A stretch of DNA of 64,000 nucleotides, from NCBI GenBank assembly GCA_040752975.1, contig JBFMHF010000004.1, positions 1-64,000 on the forward strand. Direction: 5' to 3'. The notes beneath the pieces were generated by a model. It saw only the letters and a list, made by a program, of their open reading frames with translations. It did not search any database and was not told the DNA's origin. This document shows positions 1 through 9,202 of this stretch, one piece after another (position 1 is the first letter of the stretch; the number at the start of each line of letters is the position of its first letter). A program made the position numbers and the translations under genes. This DNA comes from JADLDB01 sp040752975. Lineage in GTDB: Bacteria > Myxococcota > Myxococcia > Myxococcales > Myxococcaceae.

Positions 1-1
1 G

Positions 2-1198
2 TCCACGAAAAAGCAGGCGAAGCCAGCGAAGAAGGCAGCGCCGAAGCCCGCGAAGGCGGCGAGGCCCTCGAAGAGCACGAAGCCGCTGCCTCCGAAGGCG
101 GGGAAGCCGGCGAAGGGTGCCGAGTTCATTCCTCCACCGGTGGTGAGCGCCCCCAGCCGCCGCCCAGACGGCTGGCTGGGGCCGTTGCCCGAGAAGCCGA
201 TGCCGCGCGCCTCGAAGCTCCCGCAGGAAGGTGAGATCCTGACCAAGCGTGAGATGGAGCAGGTGCTGACGGTGGGCGTGCGGGGCGCGGTGGGCGAGGG
301 CAGCCTCAAGGGCAAGCTGGTCGTTTACCAGGGCTTCCCGTACCTCGAGGTGATCGGCCGCGACAAGCGCGAGCTCTGGTTCATCCTCCAGGGGCCCGAC
401 GAGGAGGTGCTGCCTGCCTACGTCGATCACAAGGTGTCGGTGTCCGGCCTGATCCGCCGCTTCCACAACTACGGCGGCTCGGTGGACGTGCGGAAATACT
501 CGGCGCGCAAGCCGGACGCGGAGGAGCCGGCCGAGGCGCCGCCCGACGTCAACAAGCTGCGCCTCTTGTCGCCCGGCGAGGTGGAGACGCTGGGATCTCC
601 CGGCATGTCGGTGGGCGTGAAGGGCTTCGCCACGCTGCGCGGGCGGCTCGAGCTGTCGGGCGACGAGTACTACCTGGTGGTGTCCAACCCGGGCACGCGC
701 CAGCAGGTCGCCTTCACGCTGGAAGGAAAGGGCGTGAAGGGCATCAAGAAGTTCGTCGGCGACATCATGGTGGCCACCGGCGTGGTGGAGAAGCAGACGG
801 GCTGGGGCGGCACCATCCAGGTGGAGAACGCCGAGCCGCGCGCGCCCGACTACCCGCCCGTCTCCCGCGAGATGCTGGAGGTGGTCGAGCTCGAGGCGTC
901 CGGCACCGGTGCGTCGAAGGAGGTCGACGTCAAGCTGAACCACGGGCTGTCGGTGAAGCTGACGGAGAAGCAGGGCTACGTCTGGTCCATCGAGCCACAG
1001 ACGGCCAAGCGGGCCAGCCTGCGCGAGGTGAACGTGCAGGGCGGCGCCGGGCCCCTGGTGCGGGAGTTTTTCTTCACACCTCGCAACCCAGGCGTGTTGG
1101 AGGTGGAGTTCTTCCTGGGGAAGCTGCACAACCCCATGCAGGTCGCCCGGACCTTCAAGGTCCTCGTCAACGTGAAGCAGCCGGAGATCGTTCCATGA
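2..1198 (+). CDS. Hypothetical protein with Lys/Ala/Pro-rich N-terminus and chagasin-like C-terminal domain (5' end outside window)
   Basis: The reading frame is open from the first bases of the window, so the start lies upstream. The first ~40 visible residues are a histone H1-like run of Lys, Ala and Pro (KPAKKAAPKPAKAA). Two similar beta-rich segments follow (about 240-520 and 580-840), each with a 'GVxG..L.G.L.......YL' pattern. The last ~100 residues (LTEKQGYVWSI, a 'FFFTPRNPG' turn, a final FKVLVNV strand) look like the Ig-like fold of chagasin-type (I42) peptidase inhibitors; that match is inferred and the classic NPTTGY loop is not conserved. A GTG at 140 is an internal start option, but it would drop the basic tail. 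The stop overlaps the next gene by ATGA, implying coupled translation. Confidence 0.6.
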   Translation, partial: STKKQAKPAKKAAPKPAKAARPSKSTKPLPPKAGKPAKGAEFIPPPVVSAPSRRPDGWLGPLPEKPMPRASKLPQEGEILTKREMEQVLTVGVRGAVGEGSLKGKLVVYQGFPYLEVIGRDKRELWFILQGPDEEVLPAYVDHKVSVSGLIRRFHNYGGSVDVRKYSARKPDAEEPAEAPPDVNKLRLLSPGEVETLGSPGMSVGVKGFATLRGRLELSGDEYYLVVSNPGTRQQVAFTLEGKGVKGIKKFVGDIMVATGVVEKQTGWGGTIQVENAEPRAPDYPPVSREMLEVVELEASGTGASKEVDVKLNHGLSVKLTEKQGYVWSIEPQTAKRASLREVNVQGGAGPLVREFFFTPRNPGVLEVEFFLGKLHNPMQVARTFKVLVNVKQPEIVP

Positions 1199-1905
1199 GG
1201 AAGTTGTTCGCAGTGGCGGTGGTGCTGGCCAGCGCGGTGGCCTTCGCGCAGGAGATCGGCACCGAAATCAACCCGGTGACGCCTGGGTCCGGCGCCACGC
1301 CGACGCCGGCGGACAACCCGTACGCCACGCCGCCGCCGCCTCCGCCTCCCCCGCAGCAGCAGAAGCAGGGCTACCAGTACCGCCCCAGCGGCCAGAAAGC
1401 GCCCGGCTTCGAGGGCCCCAAGGCCTCGGCGGCGGGCGGCGACTTCGGGATCCGCGCCAACTTCACCGCGTCGGGCTCGACGGTGGTGACGGGCACGGGC
1501 CTCGCGCTCAGCATCGGTGCCCCGTCGGTGGGCGTCAGCTTCTGGGCGACGGACGAGGCGGCCCTCAACTTCGACCTCGGCTTCGGCATCGCGATCAGCG
1601 ACCGCGGCAGTCCGCCGGTGGCGCTGTCGGCGACCGTCGGCCTCGACTACCACTTCCGCACTCCGGGAGTCGCGCTGCGGCCGATTTTCTCCGCTGCCGC
1701 GTCCTTCAACATGGTGCTGGCGGGCAGTGGTGACCCCAACATCGGCATCTCGGTGCAGCTCGGGGGCGGCGCGGCGTACTTCTTCAGCCCCAGCTTCTCC
1801 CTGACGGGCAAGCTGCTCGTGTCCGTGCCCATTCAGTTCTCGCCAGCCTTCCAGATCGCCTTCTTCAGCCTGACGCCCGGCGTGGGGGCCAGCTGGTACT
1901 TCTAG
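1195..1905 (+). CDS. Outer-membrane beta-barrel-like protein with proline-rich linker
   Basis: 236 residues. A signal peptide (MRKLFAVAVVLASAVAFAQ) is followed by a flexible segment with eight consecutive prolines and a Gln run, then ~150 residues of alternating beta-strand character (ASGSTVVTGTGLALSIGAP, LNFDLGFGIAIS). The protein ends in Trp-Tyr-Phe; a terminal aromatic is the usual BAM recognition signature. It likely sits in the outer membrane. The ATG overlaps the upstream stop (ATGA). No specific porin or assembly family was recognised. Confidence 0.6.
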   Translation: MRKLFAVAVVLASAVAFAQEIGTEINPVTPGSGATPTPADNPYATPPPPPPPPQQQKQGYQYRPSGQKAPGFEGPKASAAGGDFGIRANFTASGSTVVTGTGLALSIGAPSVGVSFWATDEAALNFDLGFGIAISDRGSPPVALSATVGLDYHFRTPGVALRPIFSAAASFNMVLAGSGDPNIGISVQLGGGAAYFFSPSFSLTGKLLVSVPIQFSPAFQIAFFSLTPGVGASWYF

Positions 1906-1951
1906 GGAATTCGTCAGAGCGCGGGCGCGTTGACCGTCCGTGCGTGACAGG

Positions 1952-1990
1952 CGGGCCAGACGATCCTGCACGAGCAGGAACGCTGGCCCG
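1952..1990 (+). terminator. Two-tier hairpin between the OMP gene and rnr
   Basis: The outer arms CGGGCCAG (1952-1959) and CTGGCCCG (1983-1990) are perfectly complementary. They enclose a second hairpin, CCTGC-ACGA-GCAGG (1965-1978). No U-tract follows, so this could be a processed or Rho-assisted terminator of the upstream gene or a structured leader of rnr, 71 bases further on. Confidence 0.35.
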
Positions 1991-2061
1991 TCGTTACATC
2001 GTCACCCGGCCGTCCTGGCAGCTGCCTTCGCGGCGCCGTCGGCCAACCAAAGGAACGTTGA

Positions 2062-5000
2062 TTGATCGAACATGATGAGTTGGTGGAGTTGATCGGCGCC
2101 GCTGGGCGCCTGGTCGGAGTGAAGGAGATCCTGCGCGCGGGTGGCTTCCACCCGGGGCAGCAGACGGACCTCAAGCGGGCCCTGAGAGAGCTGGTGAAGG
2201 AAGGCCGGCTCACCCGAGACGGGAAGCGCTTCGGAATCCCGGACGTGAAGGGCCAGCCGAAGTCGGGGCCGGCCTGGGGCGGCCGCAAGGTGCAGGAAGT
2301 CGCCCGGCGGTCCGGCGGAGGCCCTCGGCGTGCGCAGCAGGGAGAGGGGTGGTCGAGGGGAGGGAAGGCGCCTCCCCGCGGCAGGACGGTGGAAGGCATC
2401 ATTCACCACCACAAGGACGGCTTCGCCTTCGTGAAGCCGATCGTCGGACAGTCGGCGGACGAAGACATCTTCATTCCCCCCGACCAGGCGAAGCGCGCGC
2501 TCGATCACGATCGCGTGGTGGTGGAGGTCGTCCCCGGCCGCGGTGGCCGCACCATGGGCCGCCTGGTGGACGTGACGAGCCGCACCCGGCAGCTGGTGGT
2601 GGGCACCTACTTCGAGGACGCGAAGGGCGCGTGGGTTGAGCCGCGCGAGGCCGAGCTGGGGGCGATTCGGGTGCCCCCGACGCAGCTGGCGCGGCCGGGG
2701 GACGCGGTGAAGGTGCGCCTGGGCATCGGCGAGGCGCTGGTGAAGGCGGGCGATCGCCTGGTGGGCGAGGTGGCGGGAAGCCTGGGCAGCCCGGACGATC
2801 ACTCCGTGGAAGTGCTGTCCGTCGCCTTCGCCAGGGGCTTCCACGATGAGTTCCCGCCCGAGGTGATGGACGAGGCCGACGCGATCCCCGTGGAGGTCTC
2901 GGAAGAGGACAAGCGCAGCGAGCACCGGCGGGACCTGCGCAAGCTGCCGCTGATCACCATCGACGGCGAAGACGCGCGCGACTTCGACGACGCGATCTAC
3001 GTGGAGGAGCACCCGAAGGGTTGGCGCCTGGTGGTGGCGATCGCCGACGTGTCCCACTACGTGCAGGAGAAGACGGCGCTGGACGCGGAAGGGCTGCGCC
3101 GCGCCACCAGCGTGTACCTGCCCGGGCGGGTGCTGCCGATGCTGCCGGAGCGGCTGTCCAACGGGCTGTGCAGCCTGAAGCCTGACGTCGATCGCCTGTG
3201 CATGGTCGCCGACATGGTGATCGACTCCCGCGGGACGACGCTGGACACCGAGCTCTACCCGGCGGTGATGCGCAGCCATGCGCGCTGCACGTACACGGAA
3301 GTCCACCAGGTGCTGAACGGCGAGCACGTGCCGGGGCGCACCGAGCTGGCGCCGCTCTTCCAGCGGGCCAACGAGCTGGCGAAGACGCTGACGAAGATGC
3401 GGCGGGATCGCGGATCGATCGACTTCGATCTCCCGGAGCGGCGCGTCGAGCTCGATGAGAAGGGGCTGCCGGCGCGCATGGTGCAGCGCGAGCGCTGGGA
3501 GAGCCACCGGCTGGTGGAGGAGTGCATGCTGGCCGCCAACGAGGCGGTGGCGCGCTACTTCCGCGAGAAGGGGCTGCCCACCGTCAACCGCTACCACGGG
3601 CTGCCGGACGAGGAGCGTCTGGCCACCTTCCTCGGACTCTTGCGCGCCTACGGCGTGGAGGTGAAGAGCGAGGAGCTGACGTCGAAGGAGCTGAACGCCG
3701 TGCTCTCGAAGCTGGAAGGGCACCCGGAGCAGCGGGCGCTCAACCAGCTGGCGCTGCGCTCGATGATGCAGGCGGTGTACTCGTCGAAGGAGTCGGGCCA
3801 CTACGGCCTGGGCGCCGAGGACTACCTGCACTTCACCTCGCCGATCCGCCGCTACCCGGATCTGCTGGTGCACCGGCTGCTCAAGCACTCCTGGTCGAAG
3901 AAGAAGAAGTACGCGGGCCACGCGCTGGAGCAGGAGCTGGATCGGCTCGAGGCGCTGGCGGTGCAGTGCAGCGAGCGCGAGCGGGCGGCGATGCAGGTCG
4001 AGCGTGAGGTGAGCGCGCTCTACAGTTGCCTGCTGGTGAAGGATCGGGTGGGTGAGTCCTTCGCGGGCACGGTCTCGGGGTTGTCGGAGAACGGCTTCTA
4101 CGTGGAGCTCGACGAGCTGCACGTGGACGGCTTCGTGCGCGGCGAGCTGGTGTACCCGGACTTCGAGTTCGATCAGTCGACGTACCGGTTGGTGTTCGGC
4201 AGCGGGCACGTGGTGAAGGTGGGGCAGAAGCTCCAGGTGACGCTGGCGGCGGTGAACCTGCAGCGGAAGCAGATCGATCTCACGCCGGACGAATTGGGCG
4301 AAACTCTCCCCTCTCCCCAGTGGGGAGAGGGCCAGGGAGAGGGGAAGAGAGGCCGGAGCTCCGTGAGGTCTCGCCCCCGGTCCGCCGAGCGTGAGAAGTC
4401 GGGCCGCGGTGGCCGCGATGAGCGCAGAGGTGATTCGCGCTTCGGTGGGCGCGAGGCCTCCCGCGGACGCGACGACCGCGGCGGGCGTGGTGGACGTGAG
4501 GCGCGTGGAGGCATCGCTGGCCGCGGCGGACGCGACGACGAGGGCGGACGCTTCGGTGGCCGTGGTGGACGCGACGCGCGTGGAGACTTTGCTGGCCGCG
4601 GCGGACGCGACGACTCCGGCTGGCGTGGCGGACGCGACGCGCGTGGAGGTTTCGCTGGCCGCGGCGAACGCGACGACTCCGGCGGGCGTGGCGGACGCGA
4701 CGCGCGTGGAGGCTTCGCTGCCCGCGGCGGACGCGACGATTCCGGCGGGCGTGGCGGACGCCACGCGCGTGGAGACTTCGCTGGCGGCGGCGGGCGCGAG
4801 GACGCGCGCGAGGGCCGAGGCGGACGCGACAAGTCCGGCGGCCGCCGAGACTCCGGAAGCCGCTTCGGCGGGAAGGGCAGGGCCTCCGGAAAGAGATCCG
4901 GGGGGCGCTTCGGCGCGCAGAAGCGCACGCCCGGTGGCGCCGCCTTCGTCCGCGGAGAGCCCGACGAGCGCATCGAGCGCTGGCGTGGTGGTTCAGACAA

Positions 5001-5184
5001 CCGCCGCTCTCCGCAGCCGCCGCCGCAGCCGTGGGACAGGCCTTCGCCGCGCGAGGGCGAGCCCGAAGTCCGCGAGCCGGACGTGGGGGAGGGCGAGAAG
5101 CCCGCCGCCAGCGGGTTCGATCCCCGCACCGTGCTCGACCGCCTCTGGAAGGAGCGCGGCGGCAGGGGCGGAAACCGGCGCTGA
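2062..5184 (+). CDS. rnr: Ribonuclease R with long RGG-like C-terminal tail
   Basis: 3'-5' exoribonuclease (RNB/RNase II superfamily) that degrades structured RNA. Domains in order: N-terminal winged helix (about 1-70), cold-shock OB folds (about 110-280), RNB catalytic domain opening with DGEDARDFDDAIYVEE (about 302-317, Mg-binding aspartates present), and an S1 domain (about 662-740). The RNB end carries the FTSPIRRYPDL motif. At 1040 residues it exceeds the usual 700-820 because of a tail (about 770-980) of Arg, Gly and Asp repeats such as GGRGGRDARGGFAGRGGRDD, likely for RNA contact. A palindromic repeat element is translated in frame just before the tail. The TTG start at 2062 has AAAGGA seven bases upstream. 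Identity is secure; the role of the tail is inferred. Confidence 0.95.
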   Translation: MIEHDELVELIGAAGRLVGVKEILRAGGFHPGQQTDLKRALRELVKEGRLTRDGKRFGIPDVKGQPKSGPAWGGRKVQEVARRSGGGPRRAQQGEGWSRGGKAPPRGRTVEGIIHHHKDGFAFVKPIVGQSADEDIFIPPDQAKRALDHDRVVVEVVPGRGGRTMGRLVDVTSRTRQLVVGTYFEDAKGAWVEPREAELGAIRVPPTQLARPGDAVKVRLGIGEALVKAGDRLVGEVAGSLGSPDDHSVEVLSVAFARGFHDEFPPEVMDEADAIPVEVSEEDKRSEHRRDLRKLPLITIDGEDARDFDDAIYVEEHPKGWRLVVAIADVSHYVQEKTALDAEGLRRATSVYLPGRVLPMLPERLSNGLCSLKPDVDRLCMVADMVIDSRGTTLDTELYPAVMRSHARCTYTEVHQVLNGEHVPGRTELAPLFQRANELAKTLTKMRRDRGSIDFDLPERRVELDEKGLPARMVQRERWESHRLVEECMLAANEAVARYFREKGLPTVNRYHGLPDEERLATFLGLLRAYGVEVKSEELTSKELNAVLSKLEGHPEQRALNQLALRSMMQAVYSSKESGHYGLGAEDYLHFTSPIRRYPDLLVHRLLKHSWSKKKKYAGHALEQELDRLEALAVQCSERERAAMQVEREVSALYSCLLVKDRVGESFAGTVSGLSENGFYVELDELHVDGFVRGELVYPDFEFDQSTYRLVFGSGHVVKVGQKLQVTLAAVNLQRKQIDLTPDELGETLPSPQWGEGQGEGKRGRSSVRSRPRSAEREKSGRGGRDERRGDSRFGGREASRGRDDRGGRGGREARGGIAGRGGRDDEGGRFGGRGGRDARGDFAGRGGRDDSGWRGGRDARGGFAGRGERDDSGGRGGRDARGGFAARGGRDDSGGRGGRHARGDFAGGGGREDAREGRGGRDKSGGRRDSGSRFGGKGRASGKRSGGRFGAQKRTPGGAAFVRGEPDERIERWRGGSDNRRSPQPPPQPWDRPSPREGEPEVREPDVGEGEKPAASGFDPRTVLDRLWKERGGRGGNRR
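4304..4344 (+). repeat. REP-like palindromic element, copy 1 (inside rnr)
   Basis: The core hairpin CTCTCCCC-AGT-GGGGAGAG (4311-4329) is flanked by outer arms CTCTCCC (4304-4310) and GGGAGAG (4335-4341). The reverse complement of 4308-4344 matches 13414-13449 with one base missing. Here it is read in frame as roughly residues 748-761 (LPSPQWGEGQGEG). Confidence 0.8.
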
Positions 5185-5299
5185 CAGAAAACTGGTGGCA
5201 CTGGCGGCTCCACCCGCATCCCGCGTGTGACACCCAACCCAACTGCCTGGAATCCTGAAGCACCCACACGTGGCGCACACCTTGCTCACCGGGCGCGCC

Positions 5300-7768
5300 A
5301 TGCGACGGGGATCCTGGGCACTTCTGGCGCTGGCGTTGGCAGGCTGCGGTGAACGCGAAGCACGAGGCCTCGAGGCTGGCGGAGGCTTCATCGACTATGC
5401 GGGCGCGCGCGCCATGGGTGAGCCCGTGCGGGCCACGGTGGAGTTCCTTTCCCGGCGTGAGGCGATCGCCCCGCTCACGCTTGGTGAAGCGATCGCCGTC
5501 GATGCCGAGGCTGATCGCGAAGCCAGCGTGGAGCTCCCCGTGCCCTTCTCCACGCAGGGGATCTGGGCTCGCGTGTCGACGATCGATCCGACGGTGCTCC
5601 TCGTCGGCGGCGCAGAGGTGCAGATCCGCACGGACACGCTCGTCTTCTTCCCGGTGTCGCAACGGCACCTGCGCTTTCGGGTGCAGCGCACGGGTCGGGT
5701 CATGGTGCAGCCGGTGGCCGCGGTGGACAGCGCGGGAGGCGGCTTCGAGGTGAAGGCCGAGGCGCCGGTGGTGCTCGACGTGGGCGCGGCCACTCCTCCG
5801 CGGCTGGACGACGCGCCGGGCGTGCTGCCGGACGACACCTTCGCCCGTCTGGTGCAGCTCGAGGCGGAGAGCGACGCCGACACCCTGGTGAAGATCGGCC
5901 GGTGCGGCCCGGGCGACACGACGGCCTCCACCGAGGCTCTCCTCAGTCTTACGGCCGGGCGCGTCACCCACGGCACGGCGTGGCTGCCGGGCGGGCCGCT
6001 GTGCTTCAGCGCCCTCGCCCCCTCGCGCGTCACGCTGACGGGACTCGGGCGCGTCCGCCGCTTCGCCGACGACTCGCTGCGCCCGGTTCGGCCGGTGACG
6101 GTGCTGGACACGGCGAAGGGCGTCGGCGGCTGGTCCGGGCGTGCCGGCGTCGGCCAGGAGTTCCGCACCTCGCTCGCGGGTCTCGCGGAGGCGGGGGAGG
6201 TGAGCCGGCGACTCTTCCTGGTGACGCTCGGCGAGGGGGCTCCTGTCGACGCGACGGCGACCGTCGGCGCGTGCGGCGCGAAGGGGACGAGGGTGGGCGA
6301 TGGATCCGTCGTGCTCGTGCCCCGGTCCGAGGCGCTCTGCGTGTCCCTCTCGGGCCGCTTCGACGTGCAGCTCGCGCTCATCGCCGAGGTGACGCCCCGA
6401 TCCGAAGCGATTGGCCAGTGCGGTGGCCGCCCGCCCGCCCCGGCCTGCGCTGCGACGGATCTCCTGGGCCGCCTCAACTGCATTCCCGGCGTGAGCGCGG
6501 AGGAGGCACGTTCCCCTCGCAGACCCGCCGGCACCGAGCAGTTCCTTTTGCGAGTCACTCAGCCGGTCGATCACTTCCACCCGGACGGCGCGACCTTCCA
6601 GCAGCGCGCGCTCCTCACCGTGCGCAGCGAGACGGCCCCGATGGTGCTCCACACCACCGGCTACGAGCTCTTTCAGTACCTGTCGGACATCTCGGCGCAC
6701 TTCCCGACGAATGAGCTCGAGGTCGAGCACCGCTTCTTCGAGGACTCGACGCCGTGGCCCACGGACTACTCGACGCTGACCATCATGCAGTCGGCGTACG
6801 ACTCCCACCGCCTGGTGGAGCTGCTCTCACCGCTCTTCACCGGCCCGTGGATGAACACGGGGCACAGCAAGGGCGGGATGACCGCCCTCTACCACCGGCG
6901 CTTCTTTCCCTGCGACGTGGTGGCCAGCGCGCCGTACGTCACGCCGCTTTCACTCGGCAAGCAGGATCCCCGGTACGGCCCCTGGCTGGCCGCGCTGGGC
7001 GGGCCCGCCTACGCCTCCTGCCGCCAGGTGGCGAACGATCTCGACCGGGGGATCGTCGCTGGTCGCGCCCGCTTTGCGCCCCTGCTCCGGGGCACCTACT
7101 CGCTGATCGGCAGCCCCGAGCGCGCGCTGTGGGCGACCGCGTCTGGCACAGCGCTGTGGAGCGCCTTCCAGTTGGGGATGCAGGACGATCCCGAGTCGGG
7201 CTGCCCGGCCTACCTCGCGCTCGAGGGAGACCCCAACTTCCCGCTCTACGTGGAGCAGTACGCTTCCTATGCGGAGATGTACGCCGACGAGTACCTCAAG
7301 AGGCCGGGGGTCCACAGCTACACCTACCAGACGCAGAACGAGCTCGGGGCTCCGGGGGCCAACCGCGCCCACCTCGAGGACCTCGGCCCGATCCCCGACC
7401 TGCCGAGCGACGGTGAGCTCGCCTTCAACGGAGAGGTGCCGCTCCCGGCCTTCGAGGCGCGCGCGATGCCCGACATCCAGCGGTGGCTCACCCAGCATGG
7501 CGAGCACTTCTTCTTCCTCTACGGTGGCTTCGACCCCTGGACGGCCGGCCAGGTGGACGCGACCGGCGTGCGCGACGCTTTGAAGTTCGTCGTCGCCGGG
7601 GCCTCGCACGGGGTGGGCATCAGCGACCTGCCCGAGGCCGAACGCGAGCAGGCGTACCAGCTCATCGAGGGTTGGCTGGGCGTGCAGCGGCTGCGGGGCA
7701 TGACGCGCAGTGTGAGTGGCGAGCGGCCGTTGCTCTACCGCGACGTCATGCACCGGCACCGGCTCTGA
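5300..7768 (+). CDS. Lipoprotein S37-family (PS-10-type) serine peptidase
   Basis: 822 residues from the ATG at 5300, chosen over the GTG at 5270 because it begins a lipoprotein signal (MRRGSWALLALALAGC, lipobox LAGC). Residues ~30-390 form an uncharacterised extracellular N-terminal region. From about residue 410 the sequence matches the S37 tripeptidyl aminopeptidase family: QPVDHFHPDGATFQQR, the nucleophile motif TGHSKGGMT (Ser523), an aspartate in GGFDPWTAGQ (Asp745) and a histidine in AGASHGVGISDLP (His770), so the triad is complete. The predicted product is a cell-surface exopeptidase, fitting a proteolytic predator. Family members run about 450-500 residues; the large N-terminal extension is unusual. 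Confidence 0.85.
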   Translation: MRRGSWALLALALAGCGEREARGLEAGGGFIDYAGARAMGEPVRATVEFLSRREAIAPLTLGEAIAVDAEADREASVELPVPFSTQGIWARVSTIDPTVLLVGGAEVQIRTDTLVFFPVSQRHLRFRVQRTGRVMVQPVAAVDSAGGGFEVKAEAPVVLDVGAATPPRLDDAPGVLPDDTFARLVQLEAESDADTLVKIGRCGPGDTTASTEALLSLTAGRVTHGTAWLPGGPLCFSALAPSRVTLTGLGRVRRFADDSLRPVRPVTVLDTAKGVGGWSGRAGVGQEFRTSLAGLAEAGEVSRRLFLVTLGEGAPVDATATVGACGAKGTRVGDGSVVLVPRSEALCVSLSGRFDVQLALIAEVTPRSEAIGQCGGRPPAPACAATDLLGRLNCIPGVSAEEARSPRRPAGTEQFLLRVTQPVDHFHPDGATFQQRALLTVRSETAPMVLHTTGYELFQYLSDISAHFPTNELEVEHRFFEDSTPWPTDYSTLTIMQSAYDSHRLVELLSPLFTGPWMNTGHSKGGMTALYHRRFFPCDVVASAPYVTPLSLGKQDPRYGPWLAALGGPAYASCRQVANDLDRGIVAGRARFAPLLRGTYSLIGSPERALWATASGTALWSAFQLGMQDDPESGCPAYLALEGDPNFPLYVEQYASYAEMYADEYLKRPGVHSYTYQTQNELGAPGANRAHLEDLGPIPDLPSDGELAFNGEVPLPAFEARAMPDIQRWLTQHGEHFFFLYGGFDPWTAGQVDATGVRDALKFVVAGASHGVGISDLPEAEREQAYQLIEGWLGVQRLRGMTRSVSGERPLLYRDVMHRHRL

Positions 7769-7769
7769 A

Positions 7770-9161
7770 TCACGAGCGGCGCTGGCTCAAGCCCTTCACG
7801 AAGATCTCCCAGTCCTTGCGGAGCAGATCCGGGTTCTTCCCCAGCACCTCGGTGAGCGCGCTCCAGCCGGTCGGATCCTTGTCTTTGAGCTCGAAGGCGC
7901 GCTTCACGAAGCGGGTGAGCAGGCCCTGCTCCTGCAGCCAGAAGCAGAGGTAACGCGCGGCGCCGTAATGCACGCCGGTCGGATCGTCGTAGAACTCCTC
8001 CTGCGAGAAGTGGGTGAGCTCCTTGAAGCTGGGCACCGCTTTCGCCGCGAGCCCGGCCTTCAGGCCCGGGAGCCGCCAGTTGACGCGCCCCTTGAGGTGC
8101 CCCTCGTCTTCGTAGGGGTACTCGAACAACGACGCGACGCCCTCGTTGAGCCACGCCGGCGCGTCGGGCCATTCGTGGTGCATGAAGGGGTGCACCATCT
8201 CGTGAGTCAGCGTCCCGTAGCCCGGCTTGATGTTCATGACGAGCGCGCGGCGGCCGGACAGGTAGTAGCCGTACGGCGTGTCGGGCTCGGTGTTGAAGAG
8301 CGTGCGCGAGGCGCGCTCGTAGCTGGTCGCGTCCTTGAGCACCCAGATCTCCTCCAGCGTGGCGGGCGCCTCGTCGAAGAAGTCCTTGAGCAGCAGATCA
8401 CGGCACCAGCGGACCACGTCCTTCGCGCGAGAGCGCACCTTGTCCGGCGCCTCGTCGCCGATGATCAGGAAGGGCTTCTCCCAGGCGAGCGTCATGTCCT
8501 TCGGGAGCGTCTTCTTGAGCTCCTGCACGTGCTGGCTCAGCTCCGCGGGCGTGGGAGAGGCGTGCTTCACGGGTTCGCGCGCCTCGGTCGGAGTCATCCT
8601 CAGCCGGATGATCGTCCAGCGGTCCTTCGCCGGCTTGAAGGTCCAGAGCTTCAAGAACTGGGCGCGCTTCATTCGGCGGTCCGCGCCGTCCTTCTCCGCG
8701 GGCTCCTGGTAGATGACCTCGTCCTTCGCGGCGTCGTAGCCGGTGACCAGCCGGAAGTGCTCGGTGGTGTCCGGCGTGTCGTCGTAGTGCATGCAGACGA
8801 TGGTGGGCTGGCCCGCGCGGAGATCCGCCACCACCGCGTCCCACTGGGCAGCGATCTGCGTCTTCGCCTCCGACGGCTTCACGCGGTACCAGGTCTGGCC
8901 GGGATCGACGCCCAGGTTCCTGAGCGCGGTGGCCAGCTCGTTGGTCCACACGCCGCGCCCCTTGAGGGGATCGAGCCCACTCATGTTGAACACGTCGTCC
9001 TGCGTGACCTCGCGGCCCAGGCGGCGGAGCGCCATCTCCGCGACGGCCTCACCGCAGAAGTCCGGCTTCTGCTGCACGAAGGGGAAGCCCTTCAACTGCA
9101 GGAGCTCCGGTGGGGCAGCGAAGGCGGGGAGGGCGAGGGCGACGGCGAGGAGGGCGCGCAT
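7770..9161 (-). CDS. Secreted two-domain protease: C39-like cysteine peptidase fused to an HExxH metallopeptidase
   Basis: 463 residues with a signal peptide (MRALLAVALALPAFA). The N-terminal half resembles C39-type papain-fold domains: Cys36 in QQKPDFCGEAVAEM and His135 in EHFRLVTGYD. The C-terminal half has a gluzincin signature: H320-E-M-V-H324 followed by WLNEGVASLFE (Glu340 as third zinc ligand), as in peptidase-MA-like domains. Both active sites look intact. The gene is convergent with the S37 peptidase; the stop codons are one base apart. Substrates are unknown. Such C39-like domains may also bind peptides without cleaving them. Confidence 0.75.
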   Translation of the reverse strand: MRALLAVALALPAFAAPPELLQLKGFPFVQQKPDFCGEAVAEMALRRLGREVTQDDVFNMSGLDPLKGRGVWTNELATALRNLGVDPGQTWYRVKPSEAKTQIAAQWDAVVADLRAGQPTIVCMHYDDTPDTTEHFRLVTGYDAAKDEVIYQEPAEKDGADRRMKRAQFLKLWTFKPAKDRWTIIRLRMTPTEAREPVKHASPTPAELSQHVQELKKTLPKDMTLAWEKPFLIIGDEAPDKVRSRAKDVVRWCRDLLLKDFFDEAPATLEEIWVLKDATSYERASRTLFNTEPDTPYGYYLSGRRALVMNIKPGYGTLTHEMVHPFMHHEWPDAPAWLNEGVASLFEYPYEDEGHLKGRVNWRLPGLKAGLAAKAVPSFKELTHFSQEEFYDDPTGVHYGAARYLCFWLQEQGLLTRFVKRAFELKDKDPTGWSALTEVLGKNPDLLRKDWEIFVKGLSQRRS

Positions 9162-9202
9162 GGCGCTGGTTCCAACGCGAGGTGCTGCCCGGCGGTTCCC
9201 GC

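Noticed and set aside
2002..4764. 920-codon minus-strand frame opposite rnr, with repeated SATPAG(V/I)VA units
   Set aside because: The repeats are the antisense reading of the RGG-coding DNA; no start signal or domain supports it.
4440..4800. Tandem GC-rich repeats in rnr as a possible minisatellite or CRISPR
   Set aside because: They keep the reading frame as Arg/Gly/Asp-rich protein repeats; unit length varies and there are no spacers.
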